A program made the position numbers and the translations under genes. The notes under the pieces are model-generated. The model did not search any database and was not told where the DNA came from. It saw nothing but the letters and a program-made list of their open reading frames with translations. Positions 18,310 to 25,278 of a stretch of 52,349 nucleotides of DNA are shown here, piece after piece. Source of the stretch: CAZJYC01 sp964550165 (GTDB lineage: Bacteria; Acidobacteriota; Aminicenantia; Aminicenantales; Aminicenantaceae); contig CAZJYC010000009.1 in assembly GCA_964550165.1 (NCBI GenBank), positions 1-52,349 of the forward strand, written 5' to 3'. The number at the start of each line of letters is the position of its first letter. Positions within the stretch are counted from its first letter, which is position 1.

Positions 18310-19566
18310 ATGAAAAAAGCACTCTTGATGTCTCTGTCTCTGACAGCCATTCTGGTGACCGGGGCCGCGGCTTCTGCTGTTCAGATTCAGATGAAAAATG
18401 GCATTCTTCTGAAAGGCGAAATCGTCTCATCGGATACATCCTCTTTAATCATTCAAGAGCTGGATCTGGGTCTTTTGAAGCTTTCCCAGGAAAAAATTCT
18501 GAAAATAGAGCCGCTGAACAAAGAGCTGAAAGAAGAAAAAGTTTTTTCCGGGATTTCAAGGCGGGAAAAATCTTTTGAGCCCTATCCGCGAAAACCACGA
18601 AAGAAGAAACCCGTGAGCATTAATCTTGGGGGAGGCCTGGGCCTGATTGAAGGCGGCGACCTTAACGGAATGATCAAGGATTATAACCAGCTTTTCAAAG
18701 ATTATGGTCAGCTTCTTCCTGATGAGGATTTGGAAATCGACTGGAGCCAGTTTCGGTGGTCTCCGAATTTTAGCGGCGAATTTTTTTTCAACTTTTCCCG
18801 GTATATGAGCGTGAGTCTAGCCGCGGGGTATCTGACCAAGACAAACCCCGGAAACCTGGCCTACACCATCCTCGATAGCTGGACAGGCGATGACCCTCTC
18901 TCAGCCTACCAACTGATCTCAGAGCAAGATTCCTATGCGGCAGAGCCTGAGCACAAGCTGACTGTTATTCCTCTGACTTTGAGCTTTTATCTTTATTTGC
19001 CGATGGATAGCTTCGCCGATTTTTACATCAAGGCTGGAGCCGGCTATTACAGCGGCAAGCTGGAATACAGGGAATCTTACCAATCGGAATATTCATACCA
19101 GGAAGAATACTACGACAGCGGCGATAATTATCTATTCAGCTGGATAGAGGAATATTCCTACGGGGGAACTCTGACTTATGAGGCCAAAAGCAAAACGATC
19201 GGATTTCATGCCGGCGCAGGTTTTGACTTAAAATTTTCCTCCTTCCTGTCATTGGTCATTGAAGGTGGCTACCGCTGGGTCGAATTTACAGATTGGGAGG
19301 GGGAAGCCTCAGACAGCTGGAGTTATTACGCCAGATGGGGATGGACGGATATAGGCCTGACCGAGGACAGCGGGAGCCAGAGCGACTCCTGGGATGGAAA
19401 AATCTGGCACCATGAAAACTATGACCCTGACCTCAATAAAAGCTATGCGAACATCAACCTTTATAAGGAAGAGCCTCAGCCGGATGAATACACAAGAAAT
19501 ATCCGGCCGGCCGAAATCAAGATGAGCGGCCTTGCTTTGCGGGCAGGCATCAAAATCAGCTTTTAA
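18310..19566 (+). CDS. Secreted protein with SH3/Sm-like N-domain and outer-membrane beta-barrel
   Basis: No named family recognised. Residues 1-22 are a signal peptide (ends GAAASAVQ). Residues 23-66 look like a small SH3/Sm-type beta domain (VQIQMKNGILLKGEI ... LIIQELDLGLLKLSQEKI). After a basic stretch (about 90-103), residues 105-418 are built of amphipathic beta strands with Tyr/Trp/Gly and acidic loops, and the last strand ends ALRAGIKISF with the terminal Phe favoured by the BAM machinery. Loops rich in Tyr and Glu (YQSEYSYQEEYYDSG) would face outside. GGGAGAGGAGG precedes the ATG. It stands alone. Confidence 0.75.
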   Translation: MKKALLMSLSLTAILVTGAAASAVQIQMKNGILLKGEIVSSDTSSLIIQELDLGLLKLSQEKILKIEPLNKELKEEKVFSGISRREKSFEPYPRKPRKKKPVSINLGGGLGLIEGGDLNGMIKDYNQLFKDYGQLLPDEDLEIDWSQFRWSPNFSGEFFFNFSRYMSVSLAAGYLTKTNPGNLAYTILDSWTGDDPLSAYQLISEQDSYAAEPEHKLTVIPLTLSFYLYLPMDSFADFYIKAGAGYYSGKLEYRESYQSEYSYQEEYYDSGDNYLFSWIEEYSYGGTLTYEAKSKTIGFHAGAGFDLKFSSFLSLVIEGGYRWVEFTDWEGEASDSWSYYARWGWTDIGLTEDSGSQSDSWDGKIWHHENYDPDLNKSYANINLYKEEPQPDEYTRNIRPAEIKMSGLALRAGIKISF

Positions 19567-19648
19567 TCCTCCCACAATTTTTTCGAAACAAAAATACTCT
19601 TAACGTGCAAGTGCTCAGAACGATTTAGGCAAACGGACATCATTCAGA

Positions 19649-19849
19649 TCAAAGGAGTGACCTGTCTTTTTTTCTTGTAAGGGAGAAATAGCCGAGCTTG
19701 TGAAGCCTGTCCGCTTCTCTGATCTTCAGCCTCAGGACATAGATGAGGACAAAGACAGAAAGCCATAGCCAGGCGACGACGATTACGAGAAGAATTTTTA
19801 TCCAAACTTGAGAAAAAAAGAAAAGTGAGGAAATGAGCAGTCGCTTCAA
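19649..19849 (-). pseudogene. 3' fragment of the small respiratory membrane-protein gene
   Basis: A 66-codon frame whose last ~45 residues (WLWLSVFVLIYVLRLKIREA through KLGYFS) repeat the end of the protein at 22710-23039, with near-identical DNA. Its N-terminal 20 residues have no match there. The only start available at the upstream end is a TTG at 19849 without a visible ribosome site. It is most simply a duplicated gene end left at the far side of the 3-kb cassette. A short single-membrane-segment protein could still be made, so expression is not excluded. Confidence 0.55.
19681..19774. repeat. Direct repeat copy A (94 bp)
   Basis: Matches 22751-22844 in the same orientation at 90 of 94 positions; the first 75 are identical, including third codon positions. 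The unit distance is 3,070 bp and the three-gene cassette lies between the copies. Confidence 0.95.
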
Positions 19850-20125
19850 TTAATATGATTTGCTGGTATTCATGCTATATGTTTCTACATGCCGTTCAAG
19901 GTCTATGAGCAGCAATACGAAAAAACCAAGCCCTCAAGCATTAGGAGAAATTCCTTCTATATAACTAAAAAACAAGCGTGCTCACGGTCGGATACTCGGG
20001 CTGGTCTCGAACACATAATCTTCTTTTGAGGGTCTCAAGCCGCTTCGCCGGAAATTACAGTTTAATCCCCTCTCTTCGCTAACATGAATTAGCAGATAAA
20101 AAATATTTCAGGGTTCAGCTTAGTA

Positions 20126-20368
20126 TTAATATTGTTCTGGAGGATACAAGCACTCGCCCGTGCAACAGCTTATCTGTATGAAGCCTTGTGTTGAATGATC
20201 GTGATAACAAGCCCCACAACATCCGCCTCCATGGGCGAATACGCTGCCATAGCACCAACATCCACCCAGGCAAAAATCCGAGCAACTGAATTCCCAGGCG
20301 ATTGCCACGATAGAAACCGTGATGATTACAATCGCCAGACACATCGTCCATTTAATCGGTTTTTTCAT
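20126..20368 (-). CDS. Small cysteine-rich secreted peptide
   Basis: 80 residues: KKPIK, a hydrophobic export segment (about 8-24), then a compact tail with ten Cys in about 50 residues (C29, C33, C37, C39, C50, C51, C54, C68, C69, C73), including GGGCCGAC followed by YHDH. Its ATG at 20368 overlaps the stop of the propeller gene as ATGA, and AGGAG lies 8 bases upstream inside that gene, so it is translationally coupled. No family match is claimed. Size, leader, Cys content and a six-bladed-propeller neighbour recall the NVEALA peptides of Bacteroidota (from memory), but the NVEALA motif itself is absent. The Cys may form disulfides or bind metal. Confidence 0.75.
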   Translation of the reverse strand: MKKPIKWTMCLAIVIITVSIVAIAWEFSCSDFCLGGCWCYGSVFAHGGGCCGACYHDHSTQGFIQISCCTGECLYPPEQY

Positions 20369-21477
20369 TGTCTTTTCTCCTTTTCTCTAAAAATGTCAAC
20401 CTTTTGTGTTTCGAGGTTAAAAACATAAAACTCGATCTTTCCCCCCAAGTTCATAACGAGAAAATCCAAGCTCGAATAGGAAAAATCTTCCTCCCAATAA
20501 TATATTCCGGTGATTCTTCCGTCGAGATCGACTTCAAGGATTTCGAGACAAGGGTGGGTTCTTAGAATAAAGATCTTACGATCGAAAAATCTCAAGGCGT
20601 TCGTTACAATAATGCGAGCTGGTGCATTCTGCCCCGATAGAATCTTACCACCGCCTCTGTTTTCTGAGGCTTGACGATTCATGATCGGATGATCGATTGA
20701 AAACTCTCTGAGCAATTTTCCGTCCTTGGAATAGCTGCGGATAATCGGATAGTGTTTAAAAGCAAGCCAGAGATCACCTCGTTCGTTAGTCGAGAGTGAT
20801 ATGGAATTATCCAAGTTGATACTCCTCATATCATGGCCATAGCGGAGACACTCTCCAAACGTTGAAAGAAGCTGTCCTTCCTCGGAAAGCAAGTCAACAA
20901 GCGCGGTCCTCGAATCTCGTACAGCAGGAGCAGCATAAAAACAGCCGTCATTTATGCGCTCAATCGCCGTATAGGTTTTGAAGAGCCTAAACCCTCCGCG
21001 ATAAGTACCGTCCTCCTCAAATGTCTGAATCCGCATGTTCCCAAGTTCAAAAACAAAGATTAATCCATCATTAGAAAACGCTTTCATGGGTTGCATCAAT
21101 TCACCGGGGGCTTGGCCTGAACGCCCGATCTCCTTCAATAGAACCTCCTTGGGATCCATGATAATGATCCGGTTAAGGATAGTATCGGCTAATATCAACT
21201 GGCCGGTTTTATTCCGCGAAAGCGTCATAACGCCTTTTAAGAATATTCCACTGGACTCCTCGGTGGATTCTTTGGGGACCTTTGCTATCAGACTAAGCGG
21301 ATAGGAGTTGTGAGCATGGTTTTTATCCATCCACATCCGCAACTCGCCAAATATTTTCTTTCGTTCCCTCAGGAAATGATCCTTCCTATCCTGCCTGTCT
21401 ATATCGATTCGGTGAGCGGCGATAAAAAGCAGACAATTCGTTATAAGAGCAATGACTATCACCTTGGCGTTCTTCAT
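20365..21477 (-). CDS. Six-bladed beta-propeller (NHL-like) exported protein
   Basis: 370 residues with an N-terminal membrane/signal segment (about 5-20, VIVIALITNCLLFIAAH). The body carries NHL/6-bladed-propeller features: LILADTILNRIIIMDPKE, EIGRSGQAPGELMQPMKAF, LIFVFELGNMRIQTFEEDGT, and later blades with LWLAFKHYPIIRSYSKDGKL and IFILRTHPCLEILEVDLDG. The fold resembles BF3164-like propeller lipoproteins. It overlaps by four bases with both the thioredoxin-like gene upstream and the Cys-rich peptide downstream, forming one coupled operon. It would act in the periplasm or at the cell surface, perhaps as a binding scaffold for the peptide (inference). Confidence 0.8.
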   Translation of the reverse strand: MKNAKVIVIALITNCLLFIAAHRIDIDRQDRKDHFLRERKKIFGELRMWMDKNHAHNSYPLSLIAKVPKESTEESSGIFLKGVMTLSRNKTGQLILADTILNRIIIMDPKEVLLKEIGRSGQAPGELMQPMKAFSNDGLIFVFELGNMRIQTFEEDGTYRGGFRLFKTYTAIERINDGCFYAAPAVRDSRTALVDLLSEEGQLLSTFGECLRYGHDMRSINLDNSISLSTNERGDLWLAFKHYPIIRSYSKDGKLLREFSIDHPIMNRQASENRGGGKILSGQNAPARIIVTNALRFFDRKIFILRTHPCLEILEVDLDGRITGIYYWEEDFSYSSLDFLVMNLGGKIEFYVFNLETQKVDIFREKEKRQ

Positions 21478-22463
21478 GGCATTTTCTCCGAATCAAGCAT
21501 CGATAGGATGAAAGCTCGAATCTCAGCAGTGAAGTCTTCATCCGGCGCGAATGACCCAAGGATCGTTCCCTGACGATCGAAGGCAACGACTATGTCGTTC
21601 AGTTCTTCTTCCGAATATTCTGATATGAGGAAGTCCCATCGGCTTCTCATTTCTTGAGATGCTGAAATGACCGGAAAATCTATCTTCCATTGGGACCGAA
21701 AATTTCTGATATCTCGCTCATCCATGTCATCCTTAAAAACGACAAAGCACCCCCACAGGGAAGGATATCTTTCCATAATTTCTCTCAATAAAACCAATAT
21801 TCGGCCCCCTTGGCATGAATCGCAAAATGCATTGAAAAAAGCACCAAGATAATATTGTTCCGACGGCTGCAAAAGATGATCAATACCTCTAAGCCAGGGA
21901 ATGTCCCTCACGTTATTGCGAGAAGGGAAAAAATCGAGAATTTCGAATTTCTTGTTTTTTACAAAAAAATTGAGAATCCTTTTCTGCCGTGTTTCGTAGC
22001 GTGTTCCAAGTAAACTCTTATGAAGGAGCCGCCCTTTATCGGAAAAGAGATAAAAGACACTCTGATGTTGAGGAGCTCGAAAAAGATTTAGCGTTTTCTC
22101 GTAGGTTTCATGGGCGAAATAGAGAGCGGACGAAAATCTTTTTGCCTGCACCTTATCGATATCCCTGGCTACAACGATGACTATTACGCTCCAATCTTGA
22201 AAATCGCGAATGGCCTTCTCGACCGAATCTAGGTCAGTTTCAAGGAGGGCATCTATAAAATAAACAAGGATGTATTGGCCCTTTAGATCCTTATTCAAAG
22301 TATAAGTTTTGCCGACAAAATCAGAAACGGTGAGAGCCGGCATTTTTATGGAGAACATCCCTTGTTCAGAATTATTCACAGAACCACCTTTACAGACTGA
22401 TAAAAAAGCTGTAATCGCAATAATGAACAAAAAATAACGCAGCCTGATGAGTCTCATCATCAT
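21474..22463 (-). CDS. Two-domain thioredoxin-fold exported protein with CxxC
   Basis: 329 residues. The N terminus is hydrophobic, ending AFLSVC, a lipobox-like site with an unusual Val before the Cys. Residues about 38-165 resemble a redoxin domain without active-site Cys (MPALTVSDFVGKTYTL, YILVYFIDALLETD, VVARDIDKVQ). Residues about 195-325 resemble a second thioredoxin fold with C214-D-S-C217 in FFNAFCDSCQGG, then WKIDFPVIS and VVAFDRQGTILGSF. The start has three ATGs in a row; AGGG placement favours the third (22457). First gene of the cassette, it overlaps the propeller gene by four bases. It could oxidise or isomerise disulfides in the Cys-rich peptide (inference). Confidence 0.78.
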   Translation of the reverse strand: MMMRLIRLRYFLFIIAITAFLSVCKGGSVNNSEQGMFSIKMPALTVSDFVGKTYTLNKDLKGQYILVYFIDALLETDLDSVEKAIRDFQDWSVIVIVVARDIDKVQAKRFSSALYFAHETYEKTLNLFRAPQHQSVFYLFSDKGRLLHKSLLGTRYETRQKRILNFFVKNKKFEILDFFPSRNNVRDIPWLRGIDHLLQPSEQYYLGAFFNAFCDSCQGGRILVLLREIMERYPSLWGCFVVFKDDMDERDIRNFRSQWKIDFPVISASQEMRSRWDFLISEYSEEELNDIVVAFDRQGTILGSFAPDEDFTAEIRAFILSMLDSEKMP

Positions 22464-22483
22464 ACCCTAAAAAACTGCTTTAA

Positions 22484-22511
22484 AATTTATCATTTTTTTT
22501 TTGGATGTCAA
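22484..22511 (-). promoter_or_regulatory. Promoter of the redoxin-propeller-peptide cassette
   Basis: On the - strand: TTGACA (22511-22506), a 16-base spacer holding a run of ten A, then TAAATT (22489-22484, four of six). It ends about 20 bases before the first ATG. The cassette therefore appears to carry its own promoter rather than relying on the respiratory operon upstream. Confidence 0.5.
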
Positions 22512-22709
22512 GCTTTTTTTTGATTTTTTTTGGTTCCAAATATCCAGATAAGGATCTGAAAAAATTTGATTTTCTGCTGGGCTGATGGAATGAGCTTTCA
22601 AGCGCCATTTTTGCCTGATGCCCTTCTCCGGGAAGAGAAAACACAATCTGAAAGGATGTCAAGTTGCGCTGGAAATAGGGGGAGGCTGACTAAATGGCAG
22701 TGGAGACGC

Positions 22710-23039
22710 TCAAAAGGACCCGAAATCCGATAGATCTCTCCTTTTTGTGCGGGAGAAATAGCCGAGCTTGTGAAGCCTGTCCGCTTCTCTGATCTTCAGC
22801 CTCAGGACATAGATGAGGACAAAGATGGAAAGCCACATCCAGGCCACAAAAATACAGATTCCGGTCGATTCTTTGATATTCTTTGCAGAAGGGACAATTT
22901 TCTCCTGGGCTTTCTCGGGCTGGGCTGTTTTCACCTGCTCCTGAGGCTTAACCTCCTGGCCGAATGCAGGCTGGAGGAAAAAGAGAGGGAGGCAGAAGAC
23001 AATCACCAAAGCCCAAATGAGTCTATTTTTCTGGCTCAT
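22710..23039 (-). CDS. Small CcmD-like membrane protein at the end of the bc operon
   Basis: 109 residues: a signal-like hydrophobic N terminus (about 8-27, ends QPAFGQE), a Pro/Gln/Lys-rich periplasmic spacer, one membrane helix (about 62-82, CIFVAWMWLSIFVLIYVLRL) and a basic cytoplasmic tail READRLHKLGYFS. The short helix followed by a basic tail is reminiscent of CcmD-type proteins. Its ATG overlaps the cytochrome b stop (ATGA), so it is a likely accessory subunit or assembly factor of the complex. Its last ~40 codons are duplicated at 19681-19774. Confidence 0.75.
   Translation of the reverse strand: MSQKNRLIWALVIVFCLPLFFLQPAFGQEVKPQEQVKTAQPEKAQEKIVPSAKNIKESTGICIFVAWMWLSIFVLIYVLRLKIREADRLHKLGYFSRTKRRDLSDFGSF
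22751..22844. repeat. Direct repeat copy B (94 bp)
   Basis: Lies within the 3' part of the intact small membrane-protein gene; partner of 19681-19774 (90 of 94 identical). The arrangement (full gene on one side, gene end on the other, a self-contained cassette between) is what site-specific or recombination-based insertion at a gene end leaves behind. Confidence 0.95.
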
Positions 23040-24094
23040 CCTAAAAGGCTCCAGGCTGTCATGGCTACCACATAAGCGATAAGAGCATAGGCGATGATGG
23101 TTATGACCTTTCCTTTTTTTTCCGATGGCTTGTTGTCGATCAGAGGAAGGAAAAAGAACAAAATCCCCACCGCCATCATCAAGAGCACAGCCACTGTGTC
23201 CCCGCTCACAAAAATAATTTTAGCAGGAAAAATCTTCAGGGTCTGGAAAAGAAAAAGAAAATACCATTCCGGCTTTATTCCCTCAGGCGCAGGAGCCATT
23301 AAATCTGCGGGTTTGTCGAGAGAGGGCGGAAAGAAAACGGCCAGAGTCACGAGAATGCCAAGGAGCAGAAGCCAGACAATCATTTCGCGGTAGACAAAGT
23401 TCGGCCAGAAAGGAAGCTCCTTCACTTTTTCCTTCTTGTTTTCCACATCAAGCGGAAGGCTCATTCCCTGCTTCTGGATAAGGTAGATATGGACTGCCAG
23501 AAGCGCGAACAGGAAAATGGGAAGCACACAGACATGAAAACTGAAAAAGCGGGTCAGGGTGTCTGCGGTGACATCATCGCCGCCCCGGAGAAATTTTGTT
23601 ACCCAGGCACCGACAACGGGAATGGAGCGGGGAATATCTGTCCCGACTTTTGTCGCCGAGAGAGAAAGGTCATCCCAGGGAAGAAGGTAGCCGGTAAAGC
23701 CAAAGGCCAGGGAGAGGACTAAAAGAAAAACACCGCTCATCCAGGTCAACTCCCTTGGGCTGCGAAAGGACTTGATGATCCAGATGCTCGCCAGGTGGAT
23801 GAAAACAAGGGCAATCATGAAAGAAGCCGACCAGAAGTGGACCGAGCGGATGATCCAGCCCAGAGGAACTTCGGTCATGATCCGGGCCACACTCTGGTTG
23901 GCCTGCTCGAGAGTCGGCTTGTAGTAGAAAGCGAGCGTGAACCCGGTCGCGACCTGAATGATGAAAAAGAGCAGGATGGAACTTCCTGTATAATACCAGA
24001 CCGTGTGCCTGTGCTGAGGAACGCTCTTTTTTCTCATAAAATCCATTACGGCTGAAAATCCAAGCCGTTCGTCAAGCCAGGAAAAAATGTTCAT
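23036..24094 (-). CDS. Cytochrome b (b6-type N-domain fused to subunit-IV-like C-domain)
   Basis: Di-heme, quinol-oxidising membrane subunit of a bc-type complex. 352 residues, about seven to eight helices. Heme ligands are H86/H100 in helix B (13 residues between) and H187/H202 in helix D; the 14-residue gap of the second pair is the b6-type spacing. GYLLPWDDLSLSATKVGT replaces the usual PWDQ with PWDD. The quinol-site PEWY motif is present (KPEWYFLFLFQ). It lies 5 bases after the Rieske gene and overlaps the small membrane-protein gene by four bases. No cytochrome c or c1 gene follows in the window, so the electron exit is unknown. Confidence 0.95.
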   Translation of the reverse strand: MNIFSWLDERLGFSAVMDFMRKKSVPQHRHTVWYYTGSSILLFFIIQVATGFTLAFYYKPTLEQANQSVARIMTEVPLGWIIRSVHFWSASFMIALVFIHLASIWIIKSFRSPRELTWMSGVFLLVLSLAFGFTGYLLPWDDLSLSATKVGTDIPRSIPVVGAWVTKFLRGGDDVTADTLTRFFSFHVCVLPIFLFALLAVHIYLIQKQGMSLPLDVENKKEKVKELPFWPNFVYREMIVWLLLLGILVTLAVFFPPSLDKPADLMAPAPEGIKPEWYFLFLFQTLKIFPAKIIFVSGDTVAVLLMMAVGILFFFLPLIDNKPSEKKGKVITIIAYALIAYVVAMTAWSLLG

Positions 24095-24099
24095 ATTGC

Positions 24100-24555
24100 T
24101 TATTCTTTCTCCATGCCTTCTCTCATAATAACCAAATTTTCCTCTTCGACTGCCAAGACAAGTCGCCTCAAAGGCCGGGGCGGAGGGCCGCCGATATTCA
24201 TTCCGTTCTCATCATACCATCCCTCATGACAGGCGCAGAAGAATTTTCTCTGGTCAGGCAGGTAAACGACATTGCAGTCGAGATGGGTGCAGACAGCGAC
24301 AAACGCCAGATAAGCGCCGTCATCGGTCTTCTTGATGAGCCCGGGCTTGCTTCCCCAGGCGAAGCTCTTCACAGAATTGGGAGCCATATCCTTGTAGTCG
24401 GCAAAAGGCAGGAGAACCTGGTCTGGCTCTCTCACAGGCGGAAAGACAAACTTGACGATGGGATAGAGAAGAGAAGCCAGCAAGGCGCCAAGCCATCCGC
24501 CGAAGAGGCCGTTTAAAAATTGACGCCGGGTGAAAAGTGAATGCTTGAGCTTCAT
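24100..24555 (-). CDS. Rieske iron-sulfur protein
   Basis: [2Fe-2S] subunit passing electrons from quinol at the cytochrome b Qo site. 151 residues: a Tat-like leader with TRRQFLNG and one membrane anchor (about 17-37), then the cluster motifs C89-T-H91-L-D-C94 and C107-A-C109-H110. The usual CPCHG is CACHE here. GGPPPRPLRRL is the conserved Pro loop. Its ATG overlaps the stop of the succinate dehydrogenase iron-sulfur gene (ATGA), which fuses complex II and complex III genes into one translation-coupled operon. Confidence 0.95.
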   Translation of the reverse strand: MKLKHSLFTRRQFLNGLFGGWLGALLASLLYPIVKFVFPPVREPDQVLLPFADYKDMAPNSVKSFAWGSKPGLIKKTDDGAYLAFVAVCTHLDCNVVYLPDQRKFFCACHEGWYDENGMNIGGPPPRPLRRLVLAVEEENLVIMREGMEKE

Positions 24556-25277
24556 CGTTTCAATTTAAAGATTCGCTTAATCTTCTCCAAAACCAGTTTC
24601 CTCCTCAGGGCTTCAATGCCGTCTGCAGGCCTGACATTTTTCGGACAGACCTCGTTGCAGCGGAAAACCGTATCGCAACCCCAAACGCCTCCTTCTGTGT
24701 TCACGCTTGACCAGTTGCAGAAGGGCCTTTTGTCCCTGGGATCTTTGACAAACCGATAGAGCTTTGCCAGGGCCGCCGGTCCTAAGTAGCGTTCATCCCT
24801 TGAAACAACCGGGCAGGCGCTGAAACAGCATCCGCAGAGGATGCAGTTGATGTACTGGAATATTCTTTCCATCTCCTTGTCTTCGATCCTGTAGCCTTTC
24901 TCCCTCATTTCCTCTTCTGAGTGGAGATAAGGCTGAATCGCGTAGAGAGCTTCCCAGAAAGGCTCCATATCCACGACCAGGTCCTTCTGGATTTCCAGGT
25001 TGGGCAGAGGCTCAATGACAATCAACGAGGACTTCAGCGACTGCAGCTCTGTCCGGCAGGCAAGGTCGAACTTGCCGTTGATCACCATCGCGCACGAACC
25101 GCAGATGGCTTCCCGGCAGCTGTAACGGAAAGAAAGCGTGCAGTCCTGCTCGTTCCGTACATCCATCAAGGCTTCAAGGATAGACTTCTTTTCTTCGGTG
25201 GCGTAGGGAAACTCCTGAAAGCGCGGATGGTCATCCTTCATCGGGTCAAACCTCAAGATCCTGAAAACGCAATCCAT
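24552..25277 (-). CDS. sdhB: Succinate dehydrogenase/fumarate reductase iron-sulfur subunit
   Basis: Carries the three Fe-S clusters that link the flavin to quinone. 241 residues: the [2Fe-2S] motif C54, C59, C62, C74 (SCREAICGSCAM ... AC), the [4Fe-4S] motif C145, C148, C151, C155 (CILCGCCFSACP) and the last cluster C201, C207, C211 (CDTVFRCNEVCP). C150 is an additional Cys in the second motif. It follows the flavoprotein gene directly. Sequence alone does not say whether succinate oxidation or fumarate reduction dominates. Confidence 0.96.
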   Translation of the reverse strand: MDCVFRILRFDPMKDDHPRFQEFPYATEEKKSILEALMDVRNEQDCTLSFRYSCREAICGSCAMVINGKFDLACRTELQSLKSSLIVIEPLPNLEIQKDLVVDMEPFWEALYAIQPYLHSEEEMREKGYRIEDKEMERIFQYINCILCGCCFSACPVVSRDERYLGPAALAKLYRFVKDPRDKRPFCNWSSVNTEGGVWGCDTVFRCNEVCPKNVRPADGIEALRRKLVLEKIKRIFKLKR

Positions 25278-25278
25278 A

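Noticed and set aside
19850..20125. tRNA or att-site remnant between the gene fragment and the peptide gene
   Set aside because: No cloverleaf or T-arm sequence could be drawn; nothing else was recognised in this 276-base stretch.
20115..20351. Second frame over the Cys-rich peptide
   Set aside because: No ribosome site, no export signal and no overlap with the preceding stop; the other frame has all three.
22480..22662. 60-codon frame on the - strand ahead of the cassette
   Set aside because: It overlaps the promoter, is Lys/Ser-rich with a poly-A-derived end, has no ribosome site and looks like a by-product of A-rich DNA.
19681..22844. Transposon or phage explanation for the repeat-flanked cassette
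   Set aside because: No transposase, integrase or recombinase gene lies between the repeats, and 94-bp direct repeats are far longer than target duplications.
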